DNA from: Gnetum montanum
Taxonomy: Eukaryota > Streptophyta > Gnetopsida > Gnetales > Gnetaceae
Assembly: GCA_015680685.1 (NCBI GenBank)
Contig: MNCI01005808.1
Span: 344,197-408,196, forward strand
Length of the DNA: 64,000 bases
Direction: 5' to 3'
Shown here: positions 23,960 through 35,746 of the stretch, one piece after another
How positions within the stretch are numbered: the stretch's first letter is position 1
Layout of the letters: every line of letters starts with the position of its first letter
Position numbers and translations under genes: made by a program
The notes under the pieces: generated by a model
Seen by the model: the letters and a program-made list of their open reading frames with translations, nothing else
What the model was told of the DNA's origin: nothing
Database searches by the model: none

Positions 23960-26681
23960 TCATGTAGTTCTCGAAGGTGGTGGCTCTTCCATCAATCACT
24001 TCCCTTTGTCGCTAGGCTTCTGGAATTTGTAGTAGTTGAGGAGTGCCTACAACTTTTCTTCCTCTATCCTTGGGTCATGTACCATCAAGGCTACTAAACT
24101 AATGTGTGTTGGAGCTGGTACATCCCATAGGCACGATAGCTACAGAAACATTTTGTTTGCTCTCACATACCAAGTTGTAAACTATCATCATTCTTACTCA
24201 AAGGCCCTAGCCTTCTCCTTTAATTCATGGTGATCTATTAATCTCTTGGTTAAGTCTAAGGCTACATCTTTCTATCCATGGTAGCGAGCCTTAATCACCT
24301 CCAATTCTGAGTTTGCTTCATGGAGTTTTTGTAAATCATTTTTTTGTTTGCAAAATCTTTTCATATAATGCATAGGTGGCTACTACTTGCTACTATAGTT
24401 TATTTTTAGGTCGAATTGCTGTTAACATGGCAAGGTTGGCATATCAAAGGTTGCCCAATGCCATGTATTCCTTGAAGTCTTCAATCTATATGTCTTTATT
24501 CTTTACTTTCACTTGGCAGACTAGTGCATAACTATCTAGGATGGGCTGCCAATCAGGATTTTGCGTTGACATGGATCCAATGCTGTCTTTTGCCATTTGG
24601 ATTTCCTTTTTATTAATTTGCTTATATATGCCAACCTAGTCCCAGAAGTGCTCTTTTAGCTTCTCATGTTTTTTGGCTTCATTTTACCATGTGCTTATTT
24701 CAATTGCAAACTTTTGACATATTGAGTGGACCTCCTCCATTGAGAGGATTCGATTCTCTCTAGTCAATTTACTGATATCTTGGTTGACCCTTATCAATTG
24801 TTCTCTTAACTAGTGAACACTTTCCTCCAAGATGTTCTTCTGTTTCTCTACAATGGTCAACCTTGTGTTATCGACAATAAGTTATTTATTTTCTTCGTGT
24901 GTCGTGGTCAATGCCTTCTTATGGGCATATGCCTGAGGTTCAGCAGTTGAGGCATTCTAGACTATCTTCTTCTTCTCTTGCTTTGCAGCTTTGTCTTGTT
25001 CGATCAATTGGTTCAGCTGCTTAGTTTGAAATTGATCTAGCTGGTTATGTGTGACAAACTAGGTAAGATCTTGTCTTTAAGCTCTCAGGGTAACCAACTC
25101 TTGTTGTAGTTATTACACTTATGTTCTACATGTTCCACCTTGGTCTCCATCATGACCAGCTTTCCTTTTGAGATAATGAGAATTGATTGCATTGTAGTGA
25201 CATCATTGGGGATGTTAAAAAGGGTTGTCATTATTTGTCCCATTTGCAGTAATCTATCAAGAACATCCTCATGGGTTATATGAGTCATTGAAGTTCCAAC
25301 CAGCATTTGGGCATCTATGGTCCTAGTTAAGTCCACTGGAGGCACAATAAGCACATTAAAATATTCTTTGATGTGATCTGTTATCATCTTTACTATGCTC
25401 GTCGCATCTTGATGCTACATGATCACTACTGTGGCACCTTCTCCTATTTTGAGCATCACCTGAAAGGATGCAACATTACTAGAGATTTGTCTTGACCATT
25501 GGGATTCTCCTCCTAATTGTAACAAAATCTATCCTCTTGTTGGATCAGCAGAAATGGTGGGCTGCATGGCATCATTAATAACTCAAAATAGGTTTGACTC
25601 ATCCCTACTTCCCCAACTGATAGTTTCAGCAATTCTTTGCAAATGGCTCATCGCAGGCTAGTAGTCTTGTGGTGGTGGTGGTGGAACTTGTTGTTCATGC
25701 CGCTGCTCAGGCTCTTGCTCTATTTTCTTTTGGTTTTTCTTCCTTCTTTGGTTCTTGTTCCTCATCAAGGTCTTTCCTTGATGTTGCAAGTTTAAGAAAC
25801 TCAGTGAAAGAAGCATTCTAAGCCCTCCTGGGAATGTCATTTGTGTATCCTAGGATTCCAATGCACTTACACAACTTCTTGATTAGGCAAGGAAATAGAA
25901 GTATTGGCTTCCCTATCTTCTTCTCTTCTAACCACCTCTAAATTTCCATGTAGTATAATTAGGGAAGATTGACAATGTATTTTTCCATTAATATTGTACT
26001 TCCCTTGGTCATGTATGTTAAGATTCTATTGAGCCCCTTAGTTGAGAAGACGTGATATGTGCCTATATTAAAATAGGTTCTCTTTTTCATAGCTAACTCA
26101 TTATATGTTTTATTGTCCTTATTGTACACCTGCTTCAGCCATAACTTTCTTATTTTTGGATTGGACCTTATGGATAGATGTGCCAGCTTGGCCTCCATAT
26201 TTGGTAGATTCAGATTGCTTTGATCTAAAAAGAAATAGTGACTCCACCAATGTTAATTATTGTGACTTCTTCTTTGTTATGCCAAAATTGGTACACCTCA
26301 TTGAGATACCATTCACCACTATCTGAAAGGATGTGCCATAATGGTGATGTCTAGAGTTGTGTTTGAACTGCCTCTAGAGCCAATGCCATAAATGGGTTGA
26401 AGTTCATTTCCACAATGACCATCGTTAACATGGATTTCTCCTAAATAGCTTCAAGGCATTCTAGGAACAACGTGAGGCATTATCCTTGCACTGGAGCTTG
26501 TGGTTCTATGGCCTCTCCTTTGGACCAACTACACTATAGTAGGAGCCTCTTGATGAATGCTAAATGATTAGGCCTCCTACTCCTCATGCTTGGCTTGCTC
26601 TTCTTGTTGGCCTCTATCACCTCTTCATCATTTGGTTGCACTTTGTAAAGGTCCTTTTTATCCTCCTCTTTTTGGGATCAT
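23960..26681 (-). pseudogene. ORF3 of element B, decayed
   Basis: It starts at ATG 26681-26679 after TGATTGTAG and ends near TGA at 23962-23960, matching the end of ORF3 in C. Recognisable parts are a middle domain (26198-25959: TYNELAMKKRTYFNIGTYHV..., aligned with MFGELTTEERIYFKIGTYHI of C), a Gln/Pro-rich stretch (25740-25660), and the block DAQMLVGTSMTHITHEDVLD (25330-25260), nearly the same in C. A coiled-coil-like C-terminal third corresponds to 24900-24200. The function is unknown, and several stops and shifts are present. Confidence 0.7.
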
Positions 26682-26954
26682 CTACAATCAATCAATTATC
26701 ATATGTTAGTAAGGTATTATTATTTATCATTAACAGGTTTATACCTTACTCATGACCTTAGTTTCATTAAGTTCTTTAGCTCATATAATTGCAGAGTTAG
26801 AAAAATTTTTAGAAAAATGCCCAAAAAGTGTTATTCTTCTTTTATGACCCTTCGTGATTGGTTTCTTTTTCCTTATGTATGGGTTATCATGACGGTTATG
26901 GTCCTAAGACGATTGATTTTTTGTTAAAACACTTAAGGTTTTTAACATTCCTAC
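26682..26954 (-). other. Candidate leader intron before ORF3 of B
   Basis: Donor ACAAGG/GTAGGAATG (GT at 26954-26953) and acceptor TTGATTGTAG (AG at 26683-26682) enclose 273 nt on the minus strand, the acceptor abutting the ORF3 ATG. It is positionally equivalent to the candidates in A, C and E. Confidence 0.4.
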
Positions 26955-28614
26955 CCTTGTAATACCTTGTAGGTGATAGCAAATTGTGAAAAATCAATGC
27001 AAGTTTTCCACACAAGCACGCTCCCTTGACTAAATTGAATACTCTAGGTTTAAATAGATTCAAATGATACAAAAATTGGAGTAGTATGGAGCAAAATATT
27101 GCAAAATGAAAGTCAATTGCGTAGAGCTTTTAGTTGTAAGAGAAAATTTCAAAAACTTCCCTAGCTGCAAATGATGAGAATGGATTTTGAGGCACCGCAG
27201 GGATCATATATATAGGTTTCGTTGACCTAATATTGAGTATCCAACATTGAGTCCGACCCAATATTAGGTAGTTGATATCAGGGTGCTCAAATCCACACAT
27301 CATGAAGGTATTCATTATGGAAAATAAAGCTCTAGGATTGGTTAAAAGGTTTCAAGTTAAGTCCATAAAACTGGGGTAAGTAAGAAATCATGTTTAGGCA
27401 TTGGATGTGTTAGAAGATAGAGTCACTGACATTAAAAGCTTTGAAAGATGTAAGAGAAAGGGTATTAGACCTATGATATGGAAAAAATCAATTATATGAT
27501 AAGGGAAAGTAGTAAATTTAACATTTATGCACTTGGAAGATGAAAAATGATGTGGTTGTGTCAAACAAGTACAAGTCACAATAGTTACATAAGTGGGTCC
27601 TCCCCAAAGTAGGCTTTAGCCCATAATGCCCTTGTATAACCACACCTAAAAATGTCCAAGGCACCAAAGGGGTTGAATGCAACATATACCTTTGAAACAA
27701 AACACACATGTTAAAACCACCAATTTGAGAAAAGAACTCTATTTCACACAAACCCATAAGTTAGGATCATACGGATAGGTAGATGAGATGGATTTTAGAA
27801 AGGATTGTAGAAATTGAGATGTGAGATGTCTTACCATAGGCACAATGAATCCTTGTGTGTTATTAATGGTTAAATAATCATTAGCCCATCTTTCCAAGAT
27901 TCAAACCAAGTTTAAACCACATTAAGTGACATTGCATTGTTTCATCACTTCGTTTGACAACCATAAGACTACCATAGATGTAAGGAGTAACATCACTTAG
28001 CGTTTTGTCCAAGGAAGGAGTTTATTAATGGCATGTTTTTTTTGAAAGTATTCTAACAAATTGTCAACCTTTAGTCATGAGTACATGTCTTTCTAGTTGA
28101 ACCCTCAGAAAATTATTCAGCGCCCTTTTATTTTACTCTTACTCCCATTTTTCGTTAGATCTACAAGGATATAATTACAACTGTAGCAACATGATAGAAC
28201 ATATAGAAGTGGGCAAAGAGAATCCACAAATCCCCTTGATCTCACATCCTTCACATTCCCACTTGGCTCTTCACTTTTTTGTCTAGGTAGCATGATTACG
28301 AGTTTATTCTTGGCTTTGGTGATGGAAAAGAATATCATTATGATCATAACAAGAACCTCTTATTAATGGAATGGGTGGATGGATGATGTGGTCTCACTAT
28401 CCAAATAATCAGTCCCTCATGACTTGACAACATAGAGAAAACCTCACCTCAATGGGCTACATGATCATTTTATTCACAAGCAAGATTAATGATAAAGGAA
28501 ATAAAAACAAAATGTATTGAAAAGGATAGGAAAAATTTGTATCAAGAAATAAGAAAATAATAAAAAATTGTAAAACAAAATAATGAAAAACACCTATTAA
28601 TTTTGAATGTTAGA
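26955..28614 (-). other. Non-coding linker of element B
   Basis: AT-rich, without coding potential. It holds the internal promoter, the conserved block near 27590-27665 (GGGTCCTCCCCAAAGTAGGC on the plus strand), also found in A, D and E, and the block at 28067-28098 (CATGAGTACATGTCTTTCTAG). Confidence 0.6.
27206..27295 (-). promoter_or_regulatory. Internal U3-like promoter before ORF3 of B
   Basis: On the minus strand: CTGATATCAACTACCTAATA, then TTGGATACTCAATATTAGG, then CCTATATATATGATCC (27216-27201). B's own LTR U3 has the matching units GATATTGAATATCTAATATC and GATATTGGGGC ahead of CCTATAAATACC. These motifs are absent from the U3 of E, so the resemblance is specific to B. Confidence 0.55.
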
Positions 28615-31018
28615 AGGGGGTTGTTTCCCCCATGACTAAGCATTTGACCATGGCAAAAATTAATAAGCAGATAGGCAAGCTCCATGCAAAACATTGTTAA
28701 CCATTCATTTTCAAGTCACAAGGTGTCTCTTGGTTTAGTGGTAACTACGTAGACAATTTTTTGTTCATACACTTTGTTGTTAAATGTATGGTGGATCAAA
28801 GTATGAGTTGTGTCCATGTTACAAATGTCTGGCCCATGATTTTACCCTTAATCATACTTCGGTATGCATGGATTCATTTGTCTCCCCACATTACTAGATT
28901 CATTTCTTCTTTTGGGTGTTGGAGAATGATGGATGGTGGCCTTTGCATAGGTGAAAGGGACATTGGTTGTGAAAGGTAAGGTGTTGCACTAGATTGGCAT
29001 TGTGCTAGTTCGAATGATGTGGTAAGTCCTTGAGTGTTGCACTTCCACTTGGGAGTTTTTTGAAAGAAAGGACATTTTCAAGTTTACGGTGGGAACCTAC
29101 TAGTATTATCATGTTTATGCACATTTGTAGCACAAGTGACATTCGTTTGTTGATGTTGTGATGCTGAACCTTCCTGTGTTGCTGGTGGTGACATGTGATG
29201 AGGTGGAGTTCAAGAATATCAAGGATAGGATGGATGGTAAGAGGTGCAAGGTGGTGATCCTCTAGTGGATGTCATGAGTTAAAAGTACTTGTGAGAGTGA
29301 TAGTAGTGATTTGAAGTAGAGGATGTAGAACTAGTTGGAGAAACAAGGTGTTGAACATACTATTCATATAGTTTCAGTTGGTAGTAAGGGTAGGGCTAGT
29401 TTGGTGATGGCCTCCCCCATGACTATGGGTTTTGCCACTATGGTTGATGATAGTGTTGAGGCTGGTTATAAGTCCCCCTAGGATAGTACAATTGGTTGTG
29501 GGATTGTTTATAATTACTGTGTGGAAAAGGAAATTTCTTGGGCATGTGCTTTTGTACGAATTTGGGATTAATGCAAAGGCCCAATACTCATGTAGATGTG
29601 ACACAACTAGGCAATGGCCCTTTAGGTGATCATATATGCATATGTCACATCCATCATCTTCATCCATGGTTATGTCTATAGCCTTTTTTTCTTCAGCCAT
29701 TTTCCTTGTTTGCCGATAAGTATTTCTACCTATTTCTTGGTATTGCTTCCTCCATTTATTATGATCACCTAGTTCATTTTGTATTACCTTCTTCTCTACA
29801 GTTTCTACAAAAGTTGTAACTTTTTCATATACCCACTTTGACATCCTATCAAACTTTTCTTCAAGTTCATCGATAGACAGGGTTCATTGCAGAATCACCT
29901 TATCGAGAGCAGCCTCTTTTTCCTTACTGTAGATATGGACCTCTTTCTTTTAAAGAGTTGGGTACTAGTAATATTTCTTAACATTCTTCCATTTGCATAG
30001 CTTTTCTTCTTCTTTCATCACATGCTTGATTAGCTCTCAGATCTGATGGGTTCGTAGCTTGTATAATTGACCTAGAGCATACATCCCAAGGGTCTCCCTT
30101 GTTTCATTACAAAGCCCATCTATGATGTGAAAAAGTTACTTTTCCTTATAGAAACCATGGCCTAGGCATCTATTTAGCAAATAATAATATCTATCTAAGG
30201 CCATGTCCAAGGGCTCATGTTGTTCTTGTCTTCATCCTTGGATCTATCTCCTTAGGTTGGACACCCTCGCATAGGTTTGGTATTTCTCATTGAAGAGTTC
30301 CAACATTGTGGACCACTGTCAGATTGAATTTGGTTTCAATGATTTATACCACACTTTAGCTCTATCAAATAGTATCTTGGGAAAGAGCTTAAGCTTTCTC
30401 CACCCACTTTCAATGTTGTATAAGGCACAAGCATCTTATAAGGCTTATACATGATGTTGTGGATTCGAATTATAGCCTCTTGCAAATTTAGAAATATTGT
30501 TTATATCATGTGTGGGTAGGCAACTTTCCTTGCGATGCTTGCAAGATATCTTAACTACCTCTATGATCTACATTAGGCTTCTATTCATTTGATTTTGATG
30601 ATTTTTCCTATGTTCATTATGACATCTTTGATTTTTCTTGTGGTTTCAATTCCTATAGTGAAGCTTTGTCTCTATACCTACGTTCATCTTCATCAAAACT
30701 AGATGGTGAAGAGGAGAAGGAAGTTGAGGAACTGGGAGGGTTGCCATGGCTTCTATAGTGTTTCCCATAGTTCTTTGATTTATCATTTCCAAGTTTTGAG
30801 GAGGTCATAGGCCTTGAGGCCTTCCTTGGTCTAGGACTTACTTCATCTCCTCTAGGGTTGTCTGCCTTAGGTGAATGTACTTCTTGCGTGTCATCAAGGT
30901 GGTCATGAACATATGAAACTCATTGATCATTCCAATTTCTTTCAACATATATCTCGTTAGTTCTCTAATGGATGTCTTCGCTATATAATACATTATCACT
31001 TCCTTGTGAAAAAGACAT
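28615..31018 (-). pseudogene. gag of element B, decayed, joined to integrase tail
   Basis: The start ATG is at 31018-31016. The first codons read MSFSQGSDNVLYSEDIH, stop, RTNEIY, matching SSEVIHWRTNELY of gag C (Trp there, TAG here). The zinc knuckle CDICIYDHLKGHC is at 29649-29611 (C-X2-C-X3-H-X4-C). The frame 29844-29374 around it is open for 156 residues. A Pro/His/Tyr-rich tail follows. The very end (about 28650-28615, LSHGGNNP) matches the end of the integrase region in E (58050-58075), so gag appears joined to the last pol codons. Confidence 0.65.
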
Positions 31019-31123
31019 TGTTATTGATTTATGATGTGTGTGATTTAATATTCTATGAAAGATAAATCATTAATGCATTTACAATGATCGTGTATAATAT
31101 AACTAATTTGGATAATTAATACC

Positions 31124-31142
31124 ATCCTCAGCAATGGTGCTA
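31124..31142 (-). other. Primer binding site of element B
   Basis: Minus strand TAGCACCATTGCTGAGGAT, one base after the LTR. It is a decayed form of the tRNA-Asp-complementary PBS seen better in C. Confidence 0.6.
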
Positions 31143-31143
31143 A

Positions 31144-32033
31144 TGATGAGTGGCGAGGTACGCCTATGCCCAACCATATGAATCACAAGCATTCATGCAC
31201 AATTCTGTCGAATTTCATGGATGGGACTAGTTGTGTATCTAAATCGTTATGCCTTAATCATAGTTTGCTATCTTCCCACTTGTACTAGTGGTAGCTTTGT
31301 CACATATGGTTTAGTTTAAAGTGAGGCATATAATGATTGATGTTGTCTAGTCCTAAGCTACTCCTAATGATAATAAATAGATTAATTAATTAAGCTAATT
31401 AACAATGAAAAGTAAAATCTATACTAGCCTATGTGCAATGAGTATCTATTCCTAATCATTTGCACACACATTGGACTTTGTGTAACTATTGTTGGAATTA
31501 CCAAGTGTACATCACTGGGCTTACCAAATGATACACTACTGGGTTACCAAGTAATTACACTTAAGTGCTCACGATTAGTCATGCTCATTTTGCCTAATGA
31601 CAGGAATAGTAAAGAGCAATAAATGGAAACATTAACTAAGGAAGATAGTAAAAAATTTAAGAATTAAAAGCAATAATAAATCTAAGTGGATGCTATAATG
31701 ATGAAAGTAATCTTGATCTTTATTTTTAGTCATGCAATGCATCCAAGTATGTCGCACTCGAATAAGGATGCTATATAATCACTTAACATCACACTGTGGG
31801 CATGAACTAGAAGATGATAGAATTTGAAATCAAAAATCAATGAGAAAGCTATCTAAAATCTATCAACCAACTATCTTGCAACTATGCACCCAAGTGTGGT
31901 ATTTATAAGCTAGCACAGAAGGGGTGATATCAGATGCCCAACATTGGATGTTGTGCCTTGATATCAGATACTCAACATTGCGGCCCCAATATCGAATATC
32001 TGATATCGAAGTTGAGTAAAGCATGACTCATCA
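31144..32033 (-). repeat. 5' LTR of element B
   Basis: Partner of 22882-23771, also 890 bp. It begins TGATGAGTGGCGAGGTA and ends ATGACTCATCA on the plus strand. Confidence 0.9.
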
Positions 32034-35000
32034 TTGAGCTAAGTTTGATATCATAATAAGCGAAGTTTTAATCAACTCTAATTTGGATGGAATTACATAT
32101 TAATAAGAAAGAGCTTGTAGAATGGTAGTTTGATTTAATTAATAAGCTTGTTTTAAGAAAGATGCCATGTGAGCTAACATAGTGAAGCTAATATGATAAG
32201 GGAGTATAAAGAATCAAAAATTGATCCTAGAATGACTTGAGTGAAGAATTATGTTTTATATGTAAAACCTATACAACCAAAATTAGTTATATAAATAAGC
32301 TCAAATTTGGTTTTTCCATATCAAACAATCATGAGTTAGCATTTATACAAGCCATTCAGTTATGAAAAAATAAAGCCTAATTCTACATGGGTCAAAGAAA
32401 GGGCACTCATCCACATCATCACAAGCTTTGTCATTTAAGGTTAATAGAGCCAAAAAGTGGTTCTACAAAGAAAAGTGAATGTAGTTCTATATGGAAAATC
32501 CATCATTTGCCACATATGACTCAAAAGGAAAAGCTTGTAAAAGCAAAATTTGGTTTTATAAGGGACCATGAGCTTGGTTCTACAAGCCACATTAGCCCAC
32601 AAAATTAAGAAAGCTGATAGAACTAAAAATCAAATTTATAAAAAAGCTCAATTTTGATTCTACTAGGTCAACATGTCATGATTTGACAATTGCATAAATT
32701 AGCTTTGAAAATGAAGAATAAAGCTTGATTCTATAAGGTAAAGAGAGCTCGTCCATGTCATCATTAGCTACATTACTTTAGGTATGCAAAACCAAATCTT
32801 GGTTCTACAAGCGGAGTTCATAATTGGTTATATAAGAAAAGATCATATTATTCACCATGTGGATCTAGATAAAAGCATGGTTTGTAGAACTAAAAAGTTG
32901 TTCTACAAGAGAGCATCAACTCTTGATATTAAATAAGCTTGTAGAACAAAAAATTAGTTCTATTAAGAAGCTTAAACTTCATCTTATGAGCTTGGGATCT
33001 GCAAGACAAGTAACAAATACACTAGGTTTATGCACATGATAAATAGTATTTTTAATCCAGTTCAACAAAGCAAGACCTAGTGAAGCTTGAAATAAAAAAA
33101 GATGTTAAGGTTTTACATTTTTCTTATTAAAGAGCCACACAAGAATATGGTTCATAGAATTGAAAAATGGTTATACAAAGAACTTCTAAATTAGTTTTAC
33201 AAAGAGAAGTAGAACTTTGTGGGACCCAATTTTGTGAGAGGAAAGTTTTAAAAGCTCACAATAGAAAAGCTTTAGCTGACAAAAAGCTCACGACCATTTT
33301 TGAAATAGCCTTATTGAAATCTCCATGTTAGCAAAAGATTAGTAGAACTAAAGAATGATTTAAAGTAAGTTTTTATTTCTGCTCTACAAGCCATGTCACT
33401 TTAAGATAATAGAATTGAAAAATGGTTCTATAATGAAGATTCAATTTTGGTTCTATAAGCTACATCAGCATGAAAGTTGTGCATAAGCAAAATAAGAAAA
33501 GCTAAAAATAACAAAGATTGTTTTATCATTGTTGTCACTGTTGGATTTTTAGAGTAGTAGATCATAATTTTTATTTTTATTATATAATAAGAGTTTATTT
33601 AAATGAAATATAGGAAATTTTTAGATTGATGATCAGTTGCAATATTATTTTTCCTCCAATCCATATATATAGACATTAGGGATATATTGTATTATTTTTA
33701 GTAAAATTTGCCCCATGTGTTACATATCTATATCCAAGGCATTTGTTGGAAATTTGTATCAATGAATCATCAACATAATTTAGCAGGAATTTCACTAGTT
33801 CATCATCAATTCATCAATTTATCAATATTCATCAACATCATTCATCATTATTTACTTAATCTTGGAAGTTAAATAGTCAAAATTGGGGGCATTAACTATT
33901 TTGGTCATATCTTATTCATTTTGCAATATTTTTCAATGCTTCTACATTATTTGAAGGCTAGAATAGGTGGATACATGCAGTAAAAATTTCATCTTAATAT
34001 CTATTGCAATTTGGAAGACATTTACTCTGAAATTTAGTAGATTTTCTGAGTTTTAAAATTTTACCAGAATACATGATGGTAAATTATTGGATTATTTCTC
34101 TCTCATATCATAAATATTTGATGTAATTTTAGATTTATTTGAAAAATAATATCTGTAAAAAGGTAATTTTAGCATTAGAAACTCAATAAATTTTGAGTTA
34201 TCATTTTTCAAAATTACACTACTAGAATTACTATGATTTTTGATTGGTTGGAAAGAATATAACATAACCTTAGCTTCTAAATATCTTTTATAGTACTTTC
34301 TTTTTTCAAATTGTAGATAAATTTATAAGCTTTCTAGAAATATAAATTTTATTAGTTGATTCATTATGAAGTCAAGATAACCAAGTAAATTTTTCATTAC
34401 CTAAAATTCCTTCAATTACAATAATTATAATTTTCAAGGAATAGTAAAGATTAGCATTGTTGAGCTTATTTTGGAAAATGTTCAAAAGCTCCATAGATTA
34501 ATGTGATTTAGTCAAATCACTCATGTTTAATCAAGAAGTATTGTTAGCAAGCTTGAAAGAAATTAAAATGGATTTGCATCAAACTTTGACTTCCAGTACT
34601 ATTTACGTTAAATGCGAACATGAATGATCAAAAGCCCTTAATGAAGAATGAAGCTTACTAAGTAGAATTTTTATGGAAATACCTGAAAGAAGTTAGCTTA
34701 TTTTAGCAAGGGTTCTAAAAATGCTAGAAAATTTAAGTATTTTAACAACTCAGAACTTTTTTGTGCACACTCTAGGAATTGATATGAAGGACCAAATTCT
34801 AAGCCAAATTGGATTTTATAAAAAACCCTAGTATAGCACTAAATAATTAAGTTTCAAAAGAAAAGCTTATGAGGGGATAATTTGATTTGAAAGATTTTTC
34901 ATTCTTATTAAATTTTATTAGCTAAGTTTTGGATCAATAGAGATTGATTCACAAAGTTGAAAGAATCTATTCTAGCTTGTAATAGGAACATTAGCACAAA

Positions 35001-35746
35001 TAGTTTATCACAAATTACTAAGCTGAAAATTTATTAGTTAAAGCTTATAGGATAGAGGATTTAAAGGAGTGAGATTATTTTTACAAAAGAAAGCTAATGG
35101 TATTTAGCCATGTTAGGTTGTGAACTTGGAGTAGTTCATAAAATCAAATATTGGTTCTATAAAGAGCTTTTAAATTAGTTCTATGAACTACATTAGCTCT
35201 ATTAGATTTGTAAAATAAAAGAGAGTTTATAGCCAAAATGCTCAAATAGCTTTATAAATCATGTTAGCTTGTAGAGTTAGAAAGGGTTTGTGAAATCAAA
35301 CATTGGTTCTAGAAGTGAGCCTTAAAATAGTTTCATAGAATATGTTAGCTCTTGGTTGGTTTGTTTATAGAATTGGGGAAGGTTCATAGAACCAAATATT
35401 GGTTCTACAAAGAGCTTCTAGATTGGTTCTTTCATGTCATTTGGTTGAGGTTAAAGAATGACTTCACATTATTGTGAAATTTAATTTTATAATAGTAGGG
35501 AGATATTAGAACCTTGAAATAATTGTAATATACGTATACCCTAGGATATATAACTCAGAATTGCCCACCAAAATCCCACTCATGACTTGGATCTTTCAAA
35601 TAAAAAGTCTTACCACTAGGCTAACATGTCATTGTTAAATACTTATAGAAGGTTTTAAAGGTTAGGCTCATAAGCTTTTGAGATTTGTAGCTCCATACTT
35701 AGTAGCCTAGGAGTAGGAAGATAAATGTGGGAAAGCTCTCTTAAGA
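32034..35746. repeat. Repeat block with degenerate TTGGTTCTACAAG units
   Basis: No gene is seen. A phrase close to TTGGTTCTACAAGC or TAGTTCTACAAAGAGCTT recurs many times on the plus strand (for example 32459, 32576, 32814, 32900, 33175, 33426, 33459, 35153, 35303, 35398), often next to CACATTAGC/CATGTTAGCT and AGAAC. Spacing is irregular (tens to about 130 bp), so this is a decayed interspersed or tandem array. The AT-rich stretch 33539-33840 begins TGTTGGATTTTTAG and could be a small LTR, but no border can be confirmed. From 34000 to 35100 I see nothing recognisable. Confidence 0.45.
35562..35690 (-). repeat. tRNA-derived SINE-like head
   Basis: The minus strand carries an A-box-like TTAGCCTAGTGGTAAGAC (35624-35608). 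A decayed B-box region (GTGGGATTTTGGTGGG) lies about 30 nt further, followed by CAATTCTGAGTTATATATCC. A similar unit lies at 38203-38311. Confidence 0.45.

Larger units (their letters stand above)
22882..32033 (-). mobile_element. Element B: pol-less Athila-type retrotransposon
   Basis: From right to left: 5' LTR 32033-31144, PBS, gag, linker, ORF3, PPT and 3' LTR 23771-22882. Both LTRs are 890 bp. Flanking 5-mers TAGAG (22877-22881) and TTGAG (32034-32038) match at four of five positions, consistent with an old target duplication. No protease, RT, RNase H or integrase domain is found between gag and the linker. Mobilisation would have needed pol enzymes from another element. All frames are broken. 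Confidence 0.85.

Noticed and set aside
33539-33840. Small solo LTR (TGTTGG...CAACA)
   Set aside because: Two possible right ends, no matching target duplication at either and no partner copy; left as a remark only.
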